DNA of 64,000 nucleotides from Aphelocoma coerulescens (lineage: Eukaryota > Chordata > Aves > Passeriformes > Corvidae), in contig NC_091014.1 of the NCBI RefSeq assembly GCF_041296385.1, positions 11,011,578-11,075,577 on the forward strand. The letters run 5' to 3'. The translations under genes were made by a program, and so were the position numbers. The notes under the pieces were generated by a model, which saw nothing but the letters and a program-made list of their open reading frames with translations, did not search any database and was not told where the DNA came from. The stretch's first letter is position 1; each line of letters starts with the position of its first letter. Positions 13,678-24,000 of this stretch are shown here, piece after piece.

Positions 13678-14100
13678 TGTGTGGGGTTGACCTTGTCTGG
13701 CTGCCAGTTGCCCACAAAGTCACATTCCCCTCTATCACCACCCCCCTCCAGCAGTGGAGGGGTGGAAAATAAAACCATAAAGGACTCATGGATTGAGAAA
13801 TAGACAGTTTAATTAAGAAAAACAATGTCCAAACATTGAAGCAATGGAAATCAAAAAGATTTATTCTTTACTTCCCATCCGCAGATGATGTTCAAACACT
13901 TTCTGGGAAGTAGGATCTTAGGACACACAGCAGTTGCACCACAAATGCTCCACCTTAATGGTAAATGCCCCCTCTCTCCTAATTTCTCTGAGCTTGTAAT
14001 ACTGAGCAGAACATCATTAGAAAGGAATATCTCTTTGATCAGCTTGGGTCAGCTATCCTGGCTAGGTCCCCTCCCAAACTGTTGCCCATCCCCAGAATGG
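13678..14100 (-). mobile_element. Truncated LTR of a bird endogenous retrovirus, family 2 (antisense)
   Basis: The plus strand starts TGTGTGGGGTTGACCTTGTC and contains stretches such as TTCTGGGAAGTAGGATCTTA and GATCAGCTTGGGTCAGCTAT. These are characteristic of a common bird ERV LTR read antisense, recognised from memory of the family rather than a search. On the minus strand the 3' end of the LTR is therefore near 13678. The poly(A) signal AATAAA is at 13860-13865. The TATA-like region, expected just after CTCAGTATATAAA in the family, is degraded near 14000-14010. Similarity fades at about 14100, before the usual 5' end, so the promoter-proximal part is missing. A 73-codon plus frame runs through it and is not a gene. 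Confidence 0.68.
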
Positions 14101-14626
14101 AATTAAACACTAAGTAACAAATTGAACTTCTTAGCATAAGATACATTAGCTAAGCTGCACAAAACCATCTTCCTTTCTTCCCAAAGTTTAGTAGGTTTGT
14201 GAGATTCATCTCACCTAATTCTAGACAGCAGTATTGCTGACTTCTACGTCTAGGTGATTTGCCCTAGAGCTACTTTTACAATCAATCAAAAGTAGGAGGC
14301 ACTTCTAAAGCATGATTCATGTCATGGGAAAATAGGTGTCTAATTAAGATAAGATGAATTGCACTCTAAACATGCCCATTTCTCTTCATTGGCTATGATG
14401 GCAGCCTGCAGTGACGAGCAGAACACTGCTGGGTTGTTGAAATTGCTGGCTGTCACTGGTTAGATGAGTTCTGCCCTTTGTGTTTCCAGATTGCTGCTTA
14501 TCTCAGGCAACGTTTGAACTTATACTTAGTATAACATTTGTCTGTAACCTTGCAATGAAGCAGATGAGAAAATATAGGCAGTTTCATATTAAATTTTCTT
14601 GTTTCATTTCTTTCTTCTTCACCTCT

Positions 14627-14630
14627 GTTT
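14627..14630. repeat. Target-site duplication GTTT, left side of LTR family 3
   Basis: GTTT immediately left of the LTR terminus at 14631, repeated at 15197-15200 immediately right of the other terminus. Four bases is short, so chance (about 1 in 256) is not excluded, but the position is exact. Confidence 0.5.
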
Positions 14631-15196
14631 TGTGAGTTCTTTTACTCAGAGTTCGGATTAAAACACAGGAGATGCAGAATTGTTCTTCAGACTCAGATGT
14701 TTATTATTTCTTATCTATGGCACAGCCACACAGAATGTGCCTCTAAGTTAACAAGGTGAAACTTGCCCCTGAGTTCTACCTTTCAAGGTCTTTTAAAGTC
14801 CAATCTATCCCATCATAGAATGCCAAATAATTATTTTTTACTTATAATCCAGTAACTAATCCTTCATGTTCCTCACTGCGGGTTTTTTGAACTAATACCA
14901 GATGACCCATATTTGTGAAGAAGAAGGAGGAAAGAAGAGGAACTAACCTACACCCAAAATCCTCCATCTTGTTACATATATATTACTATAACCCGTAAAC
15001 CTAAATTTTCTACATCTCTACATATTCTACCCAGTGACATAACAAATTTCTTTTTAATCACACAGCAATAATCTCAGTGCTATCACATAATTTGGGAAGC
15101 CTCTCCCAAGGCCTCAGGTCAAATGCAGTGTGCTTCTGAGGGTCATTGCCTGTCAGCACTGAAAGACTGAAATTCTCTGAACTCAGGGTTCCAACA
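14631..15196 (-). mobile_element. Complete solo LTR of a bird endogenous retrovirus, family 3 (antisense)
   Basis: Read on the minus strand the element begins TGTTGGAACCCTGAGTTCAG at 15196 and ends GAACTCACA at 14631, the TG...CA termini of an LTR, 566 bp long. The poly(A) signal AATAAA is at 14700-14705, followed by a short R-U5 that ends in a TTTAATCCGAACTCTG stretch typical of bird ERVL-like LTRs. Both flanks carry GTTT directly abutting the termini (14627-14630 and 15197-15200), consistent with a short target-site duplication. No internal region is present, so it arose by LTR-LTR recombination. It lies 1.1 kb upstream of the CACNA2D1 exon in antisense orientation. Family assignment is inference from overall pattern. 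Confidence 0.74.
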
Positions 15197-16300
15197 GTTT
15201 TATTACATGACATTGTGGATAAGCTAAAAATTTTTTGTCTATATTTATAGAGGATAATAAACAGAATGGTGCCAGCACACACATGCCCAACTGACCAGCA
15301 GGTGCTTCATTGTCAGCACTTTTTACCAAGCATAGCAATTTTCAAAAACTGATGACTCTATAATATTAAAAATATCCTTGTAATAGCCTGCAATTGCTGG
15401 CCTGAGTAATCATTCAGTATCATAGATGCTATATTATTGCTTTAAGTGGCAGTCAGCCCATGCCATGGGGCCTCCTGCTCCAGCTGCAGCTAAGACGGGT
15501 GAAGATATTCCCACCTCTTTTTTGGCCTTCTCTACCTCCTTGGTTCCACACTTCATACACTTTTTGTAGCTGAGTTAGAAAAAGTCTCTGCTTTTCAAAA
15601 TGTTTAAGAACTAGTACAAATTGAGTGAATTGGAAGGAATCAAGAAATGCATATCAGGGTGCAGACAGGTGAGAGAAGAAGGGAACCCAAAGCTGATAGG
15701 TGGTGGTGAGTGTTTGGGGACCTTTCCCCTTGGGCAGGTTTAGCCAGCACATGAGGTTTTACTGAGACACAGTTAAAATAAACCAGTGAACAAAACCTGA
15801 CTTAATCAGAAGTTCTAAGAAAGCTTAATTTCCTTGCTTTATCTGGATGTATGCCACAGTTTCTGAAAAATCTGTTTATGAAATGTATATGGGTGGTATA
15901 ATTTTTAGATTTGTGATTTGCTATATAATCTGCAGAAGGGAAAAAAAATTATATTTAAGATTTGTTGCAAATTATTACATGTAATAAAAGGCAATTTATT
16001 TGCCTTGTGTTATGGGTGTAAAAATTCCATGCAGTTATGAAATTTAGGTGTGTAAGGTGTTAGGCTCTTACTTTTCTTTTGAAGATCTTCATTTCACTGA
16101 ATTGCATTGGATTATTCAAAATTAAAAGCAAACTATACCCAATTATTCTTTGACGTAGAGCAACTAATTGTGTTTATACACAAATGCAAAATGTTAGCAA
16201 TGAAAGAAAAGCTATGATTTTTAACGTAAAAAGAGAAAATGTGAGTGGCATTGTTTTTAGCACATTTTGTAATATTTTGCCCTTTACATGTTTTTCTTTA

Positions 16301-16305
16301 AAAAG
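16301..16305 (+). promoter_or_regulatory. CACNA2D1: 3' splice site of CACNA2D1 exon (weak-looking)
   Basis: The intron ends TTTTTCTTTAAAAAG. The AG is preceded by five purines in a row, which is unfavourable at position -3. The pyrimidine tract at 16277-16299 is modest and interrupted (TTTTGCCCTTTACATGTTTTTCT). This boundary is fixed by the protein match, not by the site's strength. Confidence 0.85.
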
Positions 16306-16435
16306 CCTGAAAAGAATGAAACTGAATCTGGCAGCCAGAGAATCAGACCAGTGTTTGAAGACGATCCTGTTTTCCGACGGCAAACATCTTACCAACATGC
16401 AGCAGTCCACATACCAACAGATATTTATGAAGGCT
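16306..16435 (+). CDS. CACNA2D1: CACNA2D1 coding exon, VWA_N region (first exon in window)
   Basis: Internal coding exon of the alpha2delta-1 auxiliary subunit of high-voltage-activated calcium channels, an extracellular glycoprotein that promotes surface trafficking of CaV1/CaV2 alpha1 subunits. The frame opens with codon CCT at 16306 and gives 43 full codons plus one base, running from [17 protein letters not shown] to [16 protein letters not shown]. This matches the vertebrate alpha2delta-1 precursor at about residues 133-175, inside the VWA_N domain. It holds an N-glycosylation sequon, NET, where mammals have NDS. The intron before it ends in AAAAG at 16301-16305; the donor GTAAGT-like site begins at 16436. 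The exon ends in phase 1, supplying the T of a serine codon completed by the exon at 57159. Compared with the mammalian protein as I recall it, the segment [10 protein letters not shown] differs most. The paralogue CACNA2D2 fits the next exon clearly less well. The preceding exon is not in the window. Confidence 0.96.
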
Positions 16436-18752
16436 GTAAGTAGCATGAGAACAAAGTGATTTATATTTTAATACTAAGGTCATTATTTTTGTCTCATTCT
16501 TAAAACAATTTTTGTATCCATTTTTAGTACAGGTTTGCTGTTACAGTCACTTTTACTTCTTTCAGTGCTACTTCAGAGATGTGTTGTATTAGGGATATGA
16601 TTCATTTTATGAATTGGTAGGTGCCACAGTTAAAGGAATTCATTAGGATTGTATCTGAGTTTTAGTGTAACTGGAGGTAAAAACAAAACTCTTACATATT
16701 CTGACTTTCTAATCCATTCTTTCTCCATCCTGTTCACATTTAATAGAAACAATTCTTGACAGCTCTTCTTTACACATTGTTTGGCCTCAGGCAGAGATGA
16801 GTTCTGAAAACATTTTTGAGTATCCCAAAAACAGGTACAGTTCAGGGAAATAACATGCTGTGTGAGATGGTAGTACCAATATTGCATCCAATGTATTTCT
16901 AAAATTGCAGTAACAGCCTTTAACAGAGAATGTACATAAAGTCTTTCTAAACTATGAAAAAAATAACATCTATATGCATATACTACTGAGGATTCTTTAA
17001 TTGTATTTCAAAATTAAGTATTTATATTTCAAGATGGAAATAAGTCCCTGTGCTCATCATCAAGCAAAAAATCTTTGTACAATAAAAAGACATTTCAGCA
17101 TTCAAAGGGGCTGCATATCTTTTAGAAGGCGGGAAGAAAAATTAAGTAGGATTTGTATTTTTAAGTTTTGATTTTTTTTTTTTATTTAGGGTCCTAATTT
17201 TAAGTATGCAGTCTTTTTCCTCTGTTAAAGTCTTATCAAGAGGAACGAGACCCTCGTGTGACCTGAGCTTTTTAAAATTCATGGCCACAGTTGTGTGCAG
17301 CTTCCATAAATGGCACAGGGATGAAAATGGAAATGTCAGTAAGATGGGGAAAGAATCATAGTAGCTCATATTCTTATGTGGTGAGCTTGACTGACAGACC
17401 TAGAAGATTATTCTGGGATTCTGGCTTTAATGAGTCCTAAAGTGCACTGTAATTGTAGGATTACAGAGAAGTGACAGGCCATTTCCTCTGCTTTTTTTTG
17501 AAGAGAATTGATACTTCACTGTTAAAATGTTGTAAAAACTCGTCTCCAACTGTTAGGATATTAGTAAATGCTGTGTGAACTTTGATATAAGATTTTCATC
17601 ATAGCAGTACATAAAATGTTTTCTTGTGTTGAATTTAACATTTTAAATGGAATTCCTAAGGACATATATCCCTTAAAAATGTATACTATGTAATGTTACT
17701 GTACAGCCCATAAACCTGAAAAGGAAGACAGATTATGATTTCCATAGGAAAGATACAACTTTATTATCTAATAAAATGAAAATAACATAAATACACATTT
17801 CTGGAGAGAGGTAACTGCATGTACAATATTTATGGTTTGTAATTCTTTGCCTTTGGTTTTTATATTAATTACCAGAGAAGTGGAAGCCTAGAAAATTACC
17901 AGTAGTCTGTAACTCTATGTCAGAAAAATCATGTTGTTGTGTTTCTGGGTAACTTTTGGTTACAGATGGAATTTTCAGAGATGACAGCTTGAGAATACCT
18001 AAAAGTGCCAGATTTCATGTCAATAAACACAAAATGTTCACCGGGTTTTATTTTATAGTTACAAAGTTCATGTGTCATCTGAAACACAGTGAGCAATTGT
18101 GAGGTAGTCATTCACCAACAGATTTCCCAAAGCAGAATTTAGTGTTGTTCTCACATTATGATCTACAAGCAATTTTTTATAACCCTAGAAAGACTGATAA
18201 CATATCTTAAACACTGCTGTCATTTTTCTGCCTGTTCATGGGAGCTAACCTGTCATTTCTTGGTAGAGGTTTCAGTGTCCACTATAACAGCGTGCAGCTG
18301 TACATTTGAAAATTCCTGGTCTAAATCCCAATCTGTTAGGAAGCATTTGCAGCACAAGTATTACAACAAATCCTGAGAAAGAGTGGATGAGACACAGTTC
18401 ACAAGTTTTATTGCTTGAAAGCCAATTTTTTTGGACTGAATTACTTACACCTTGTCAAGCAGGTTTCATTTTTTCTCCTTTATTGTATATGCTTTGCAGG
18501 ATGCCAAGAGAAAGAAAGAATCACTCTGGATCTCACAGAACAGTTTTCAATGACTAGATATTTGACTTGCCTATTCCTTGAGATTGGTTTTCGCTTCTCT
18601 TGCCTCTTACAGCAGCAGGTTGTTGTCTCTAGGGAAGAGGGACAATTACTGTAGGAGCCACATGTGATCTGAATTTTCATGTGGGCCTCTCAATCACGCT
18701 TTTTCATGTCAATTGATTATTTTCTGTATGAAACTGGGAATTTGACTCTTAA

Positions 18753-18810
18753 CCATAGAATCATAGAATCATTAAGGTTGGAAAAGTCCTTTAAGATAAT
18801 CAATATGTTG
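18753..18810 (-). mobile_element. CR1 LINE 3' terminus, very short (minus)
   Basis: CATAGAATCATAGAATCATT is the reverse complement of the CR1 3'-terminal ATTCTATG-type repeats. AAGGTTGGAAAAGTCCTTTA then follows, the usual CR1 3' UTR end. Only about 58 bp is recognisable. Confidence 0.72.
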
Positions 18811-20369
18811 TCCATTAAAGTCTTTCCTATTTAGGTTTCATTTTTATTAGAGTTATTATTTATGATCATTTATGATTTTTAAAATTGAATCAAATTATGA
18901 ATTCATGTCCACTTAGATTTTTGAAAATGGGAAACTGTTTTGTCTAGTCATTCTGTAATGGTGCACAACCTACTTAAACTGAATCTAGTGTGTCCTATAA
19001 AACAATATCCTTTCTCTTTTTACATATATAGTGATTTGCTTCTTTTGAATTACAGTGATGAGCTTCTTGTGAAGTAGTTCCTTGTATTTCACTATAAAAA
19101 TATATATCATTACAAAATATTCATTTACTACATCCAGGCTATTACTTTGTGTCTTCTTTGATTGTAGAAATAAACATTATGAAAGTTAGTTGTTTTTTGA
19201 TTTTTTTCTCCCTGGATCTGATGCCAAAACCTGCGCAGAGACAGGAGAAAGTCTAGGGAGTTAATTTACTTGCCTCTTTCTGAGGATTGGAGAGAGAGGG
19301 CAATCCCAATAAAATAGACCCAAATCAGACTTTTAATTTAGTATTTTTCAAGAGGCCTATTTAGGTTTTGAAATAAAATCAATCTGCAGCTGAAAACAGA
19401 ACAGACCCTCAGGTCCTCTCTCTACCACATGCACTGGGAATTAGTCATGCATCTCCTGTTAGTAATAGCTGAAGTCTTATTTCTAAATCCTCATTAAAAC
19501 TGTACCCTGCTTATCCCTAAGCAGAATATAGGAACTGCAGGCCAGAAGTAAGAGGAAATCTCTGGCACAAGGAAAGCGAGGTTAATCTTCTCAGTGGATA
19601 CCACCACATGCCCTCGCTGTCTGAGATCCCCTCTCTCCATCTGGTGCAGTGATTCCTCTAGGTGAATGTCTGTACTGGTGTTATGGTTTGAGGTAAGGTG
19701 TTAGACAAAACACACAAACCAGATTTGATTTTTTCTGTATGGTTATTCCTGCTTTACTCCTTTTAAATCAGAAATGGAAATACTGCTTCCACTTGGCACT
19801 ACTGGATTAGCATGGAAGAGTGGATTAAAGTGTCAGGTTGAATGTAATGTGTCCTGAACATAACAACATAACTTTGAATATATTTGGACAGCAACCAGCA
19901 AGAAAGAAGGGCTTCCCTGCTCTGAAGCCATTAAACCAGGCATAAATATTGAGTTACAAGTAATTGATGGTTCATATACCTTTAGTAATCATAAAATATA
20001 AATGCTGTTTCTTCATACTCCCCTTTCATGGCAGTCAAATTTTTTCTGCTTTTAAACTCTCGTATTTATTATATATTATGTGATAGCAAGTTTGGCAGTG
20101 GACATAAATTTTGCCTTTATATTAGTGCATCATATATGTAAATAATCAGTCATTGACAAAGCATTTTGATATTATTGTACTCCAGTATATCACTTGAGGG
20201 CAATAAAAACTCCTAGAAATCATTCAAAAAATTCAAGTTAGATGCTATAGTGATTTTTATCTTGACCAGAATATTATTTCCTTGATAAATTTTTAAAATT
20301 TTGTACAGTTTCTGCGTATATTGTGTATCTCAGGCTAAGAAAAGAAAAATAAATATTCTTTGGGAACAG

Positions 20370-20466
20370 CAGTCTAGTGGAAGGTGTTCCTGCACATGGC
20401 AGGGGTGTTGGAACTAGGTGATCTTCAAGGTCTCATCCAACCCAGTACATTCTGTGATTCTGTGAA
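20370..20466 (+). mobile_element. CR1 LINE 3' terminus (plus)
   Basis: GTCTAGTGGAAGGTGTTCCT, a CATGGCAGGGGTGTTGGAAC block, TAGGTGATCTTCAAGGTCTC and CATCCAACCCAGTACATTC follow the CR1 3' UTR. It ends in the terminal repeat TTCTGTGATTCTGTGA at 20466. About 97 bp, 5'-truncated, sense to CACNA2D1. Confidence 0.85.
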
Positions 20467-21027
20467 TAAAAACCTTAGAAATAATGGGAAATGAAACCAT
20501 GACAATGACAATATTCCTCCTCCTCCAAAAAAAAAAAAAAAATCAAATAAACTAGGAAAGAATGTGTTATCATTTATTCATTGAAGGACTCGTGTGGATA
20601 ATAAGTTTTATTAAGGAATCTAGATAATGAAAAATCTTGTGTAAATATTTTGGCACTCTACATCCATGTTCTTTAAATATCCAAAGACACAATAAAAAGT
20701 TTGTGTGCTTTTTTTGTATTTAGTTTAAATAGCAGTTACAGACAGTCAGGACACTTTAATTACTTAAATTAATTGGTTCGTCATAATTTAAGATTAGTGC
20801 TCTTGGTATATTTTTTGTGATAGCTTTAAAACTGAAGCTATTCAGAACTCTTTTTCTCCTGGTTTATTGTAAGGGATAAATGAATAGTGCAGGTCTACTA
20901 CATCGGAGATTGAAAATCAATTGTTTCAAGTCTCTGAGATTTTGTGTTTGTTCACACCTTTAAATTTGGAAATAGATACTATGTATGTCCCATGCAGATG
21001 GCATGTAAGGTTACTGTAACTTCTTCC

Positions 21028-21050
21028 TTTTTTTTTTTTTTTTTTTTTTT
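21028..21050. repeat. Poly-T, T23
   Basis: Twenty-three consecutive T. It could be the poly-A of a minus-strand retroposed RNA, but I see no body to its left. Confidence 0.95.
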
Positions 21051-24000
21051 GGTATTTTCTCTTATTTTAATCAGTGAGTTATTTGTGAAAACATGTGATG
21101 AGTGAAGTAGACCTTTAAATGAATTCCAGTGTCAGCCTGTTTTAAATACCAAAGACTATGGCTTGGGGTAACTATAAAGCAAATGTTAGTTGCAGCTAAG
21201 TCCCTAAGTACTGCCTGGTTGGTTCAATATTAAACCTGGAAGGAAAATACTGATGCATAAACTTAAATAAAGAACTCTAGGGTCAGTATTGCTTTTTATG
21301 CTCTGACAATCACAGTCGGGTTTTTCCCCACAAGTAGCTGTCTAAAGCTCCCTGAATTAAATTCTTATTTAAATAAGCAGCAAAAAGAAATGGCTTTTCT
21401 GGCTTGATGAAAAAGCTTGTTTCTGTTACAATCAAGAAGGCCAAACAACTTGAACAGTGTTCTCCATTGCAAGGAGGTACTTATATTTTGTACTGGGATT
21501 AGCACCATTAGTTAAATTGGATAGATGGTCTTGCATATTCACTTGACTTCAAGCTGATCATGACTTCTGTCTGAAGTTATCAAAATAGAGTAGGGAAAGA
21601 CTTTTTTTTTAGCCAAGGGTAATTTTTTCCTCCTTGAAAGACTAGATTGATTAGGTACATGCTAGTTTGAAAATACAAGTGTAGTAAGGAACTATCAATG
21701 CAGATTTAAAGTAATCTGCCTAATAATGATGCATCACAAAATGATACAATACCATACTCTCAAGCTGAGTATTTGAGAATCCATCTTGGCCTAGACAGTT
21801 TATCCAAGACTAACTAATTGCTAAAAGTGGCATAAGGTTCTTAATGGGAAAAGAAATAATGTCAAACCTGAAATAAAACACACCTATGTTGTAATTCCAG
21901 GTACTCTTCTAGACTTGCATATTCTTACCTTAAGATATTGAAATAGAATGTTCAGATGTTTCTGCAAAATAAGAAAGCAAAATTTTTATTTTCAGAAGTA
22001 AATTTAGAACCTAAATACCCTAGGCTTTCATAGAGATGTAGTTGTCTAAACACAAATTTCTACTGAAAGTGGGTTTTCTGAAATATTCTACCTCTGAACC
22101 GAAAAACGTTTATTTGAAATGAATCAAGGGTTAGCTATTTACAGTCAATATGATTGATTTTATTTATTTGTATGTATTAGTGTGAGAGCTGATTGAAAGA
22201 CAGCATCATGAGATTCTTGATACTTGACACTAAGCTCGTTTACTGGAATAATTTTGTAAAATCTTTTTGAAAAATAAGTTTTTATCTAGAAACATTTGGA
22301 GGAACTTATATAATATAATAAATTACATCCCAAATTTTTGGGCTACTCTTTGAATTGTACTAGGCTTTGTTATTTGTCTCAACTTAGAAAGAACAGATAT
22401 TAATTTCTACATTCCTATTTGTTATTTTGTGTTGAAGAATTTTCTCAGCTATCAGTTTAAGTACTTTTACAGCTTAGAGCTATATATTAAATATTTTACA
22501 TCTATTCTAATCATTTAACCTGGGGAAATTAAATACTAAACTCAAGCAAACAATCACAACTCACTAGAAATTCATGATGGGAATTTTCTCTTTGTCTTGG
22601 TGAAGCCTTTTATCCTATACAGTAATTTTTTACAGGGCTGAAAAGAAGTTACAGGGTTTAGTTTATGATCCTTTGGAAAGAAATTTTCTTCATATTTTTG
22701 TGGTGATCTTCTCTTACCAGGTGTTATTTTTACTTCCAAATAGTTTTATTTTGTTATAGATCTAATTTTGGCAGAAACAATATTTTCATTTCCACTGCCA
22801 ACTTTCTTTCATGGGTAAACATATTAACACTGAATATCTGTACCCATGCAGACATTCTAGTTTTCTCTGTTTCAGTTTTAACCATGCTTCCAGAGAACCC
22901 CAAACTTCATGATTATCATCTGTACTTCACTACAGAAGTGCACTGAATAGATCTGTCTCATGATCGATTAGATTTGTATTTTTCAAATATAGAAATTTAG
23001 CTTCTACTTGATATCTTTTAAAAATTCTGTTTTCCAGCCTACTTCACCTTTATTGAATAAATATTTAAAGATATATTTAATTACAAAAGAACCCCTATAT
23101 TTCTAAAACATAACTACATCAGGGTGTTGTATTGACACAGAATTCCTCATGAAAACCACATTCCACAAAACAAAATCACATTTTAGTATGTTATTTCTTT
23201 ATTAATAAAATTATTTCTTTTTAAATGGAATAAAATATATCAAGAATTCTTTTTTCCTATTTAAGTCCAGGAAATGGTTAATTTATTTCCTTTTTGCTGT
23301 TGGTATTGTTCATGCTCTTTTAAAAAAGAAGCAAACCTAAAAAATCTTGAGTTTGGGTTTTCAATAAAACAGCACAAGTGTTAGGCATGGCCCTAACCCA
23401 TGGCTGTGGGCTATTTTTACAGTGACCCTGTTGGGCACCACTGACTGCCAAATTTTCTATATTGTATTGTTTCTGTTCTAATAACCAGAAGTTCATCTGC
23501 ATGGACCTCTGACATGATACAGCCTTCTTAAATACTCAGAGGATATGACCTTCTACTTGTTTTGAATTCATAGTATCACAGTGAGCTGGGAAAAGCCATA
23601 CCAGAAGCCAAATTCAGGATACCTGGTTAAGTTGATCTTTGTTTTGGCTTCAACAAAATAGAATATTGTACAATGAGGAGATTTTCCTTCCCTTTGATTT
23701 TGAAAACTCTGGAGCTTAAACAGAAAAACGCCAAAACGCCTTTGTGTTCCTTCTTACTTTCTTTTCCCGAACTGTATAGCATTAATTTGCATAGTTTTTA
23801 AAAAAATAAAAGTGTGAAAAATGCTTCTCTAATAACAGAATGCTGATTATCATTACCAGTCAGCGTAGCTGCCTCTCACTGCAGATTTCATGACCAGCCA
23901 TGTGGTATGCATCCAGAATTGTCTTGGGCTTCATAGCAGGTCCTGAGATTCTGGTGTTTGTTAGGCTGCTTGACTGAGTAATAAATGGTTAAGCTGTAGA

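Larger units (their letters stand above)
1..16305 (+). other. CACNA2D1: CACNA2D1 intron, 3' part (upstream of exon 16306)
   Basis: Intronic sequence; its 5' end is outside the window. I looked for the preceding alpha2delta-1 exon (the part encoding the residues just before DPEKN) and did not recognise it, so the whole stretch is taken as intron. It is AT-rich. It contains an LTR at 7371-8021, CR1 fragments at 8117-8204 and 8752-9066, an AT-rich palindromic block at 11081-11181, two antisense LTRs at 13678-14100 and 14631-15196, and poly-T tracts. I see nothing definable in 1-1600, 2300-4150, 4180-7370, 9120-9470, 9520-11080, 11190-13670 or 15200-16300. Open frames of 60-125 codons here have no recognisable family and are most simply chance. 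Confidence 0.85.

Noticed and set aside
13885..14106. 73-codon plus frame as a small gene
   Set aside because: It lies inside the antisense LTR of family 2 and translates its non-coding strand.
1..16305. The preceding CACNA2D1 exon
   Set aside because: I looked for sequence encoding the residues just before the PEKN start of exon 16306 and found no convincing match, so it is assumed to lie upstream of the window.
19679..19800. TGTTATGGTTTGAGGTAAGG as the start of another LTR
   Set aside because: The first bases resemble an LTR terminus, but I could find no paired CA end, poly(A) signal or target duplication nearby.
21028..21050. Long poly-T tracts as tails of minus-strand processed pseudogenes
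   Set aside because: No gene-derived body or target duplication is visible beside this or the other poly-T tracts.
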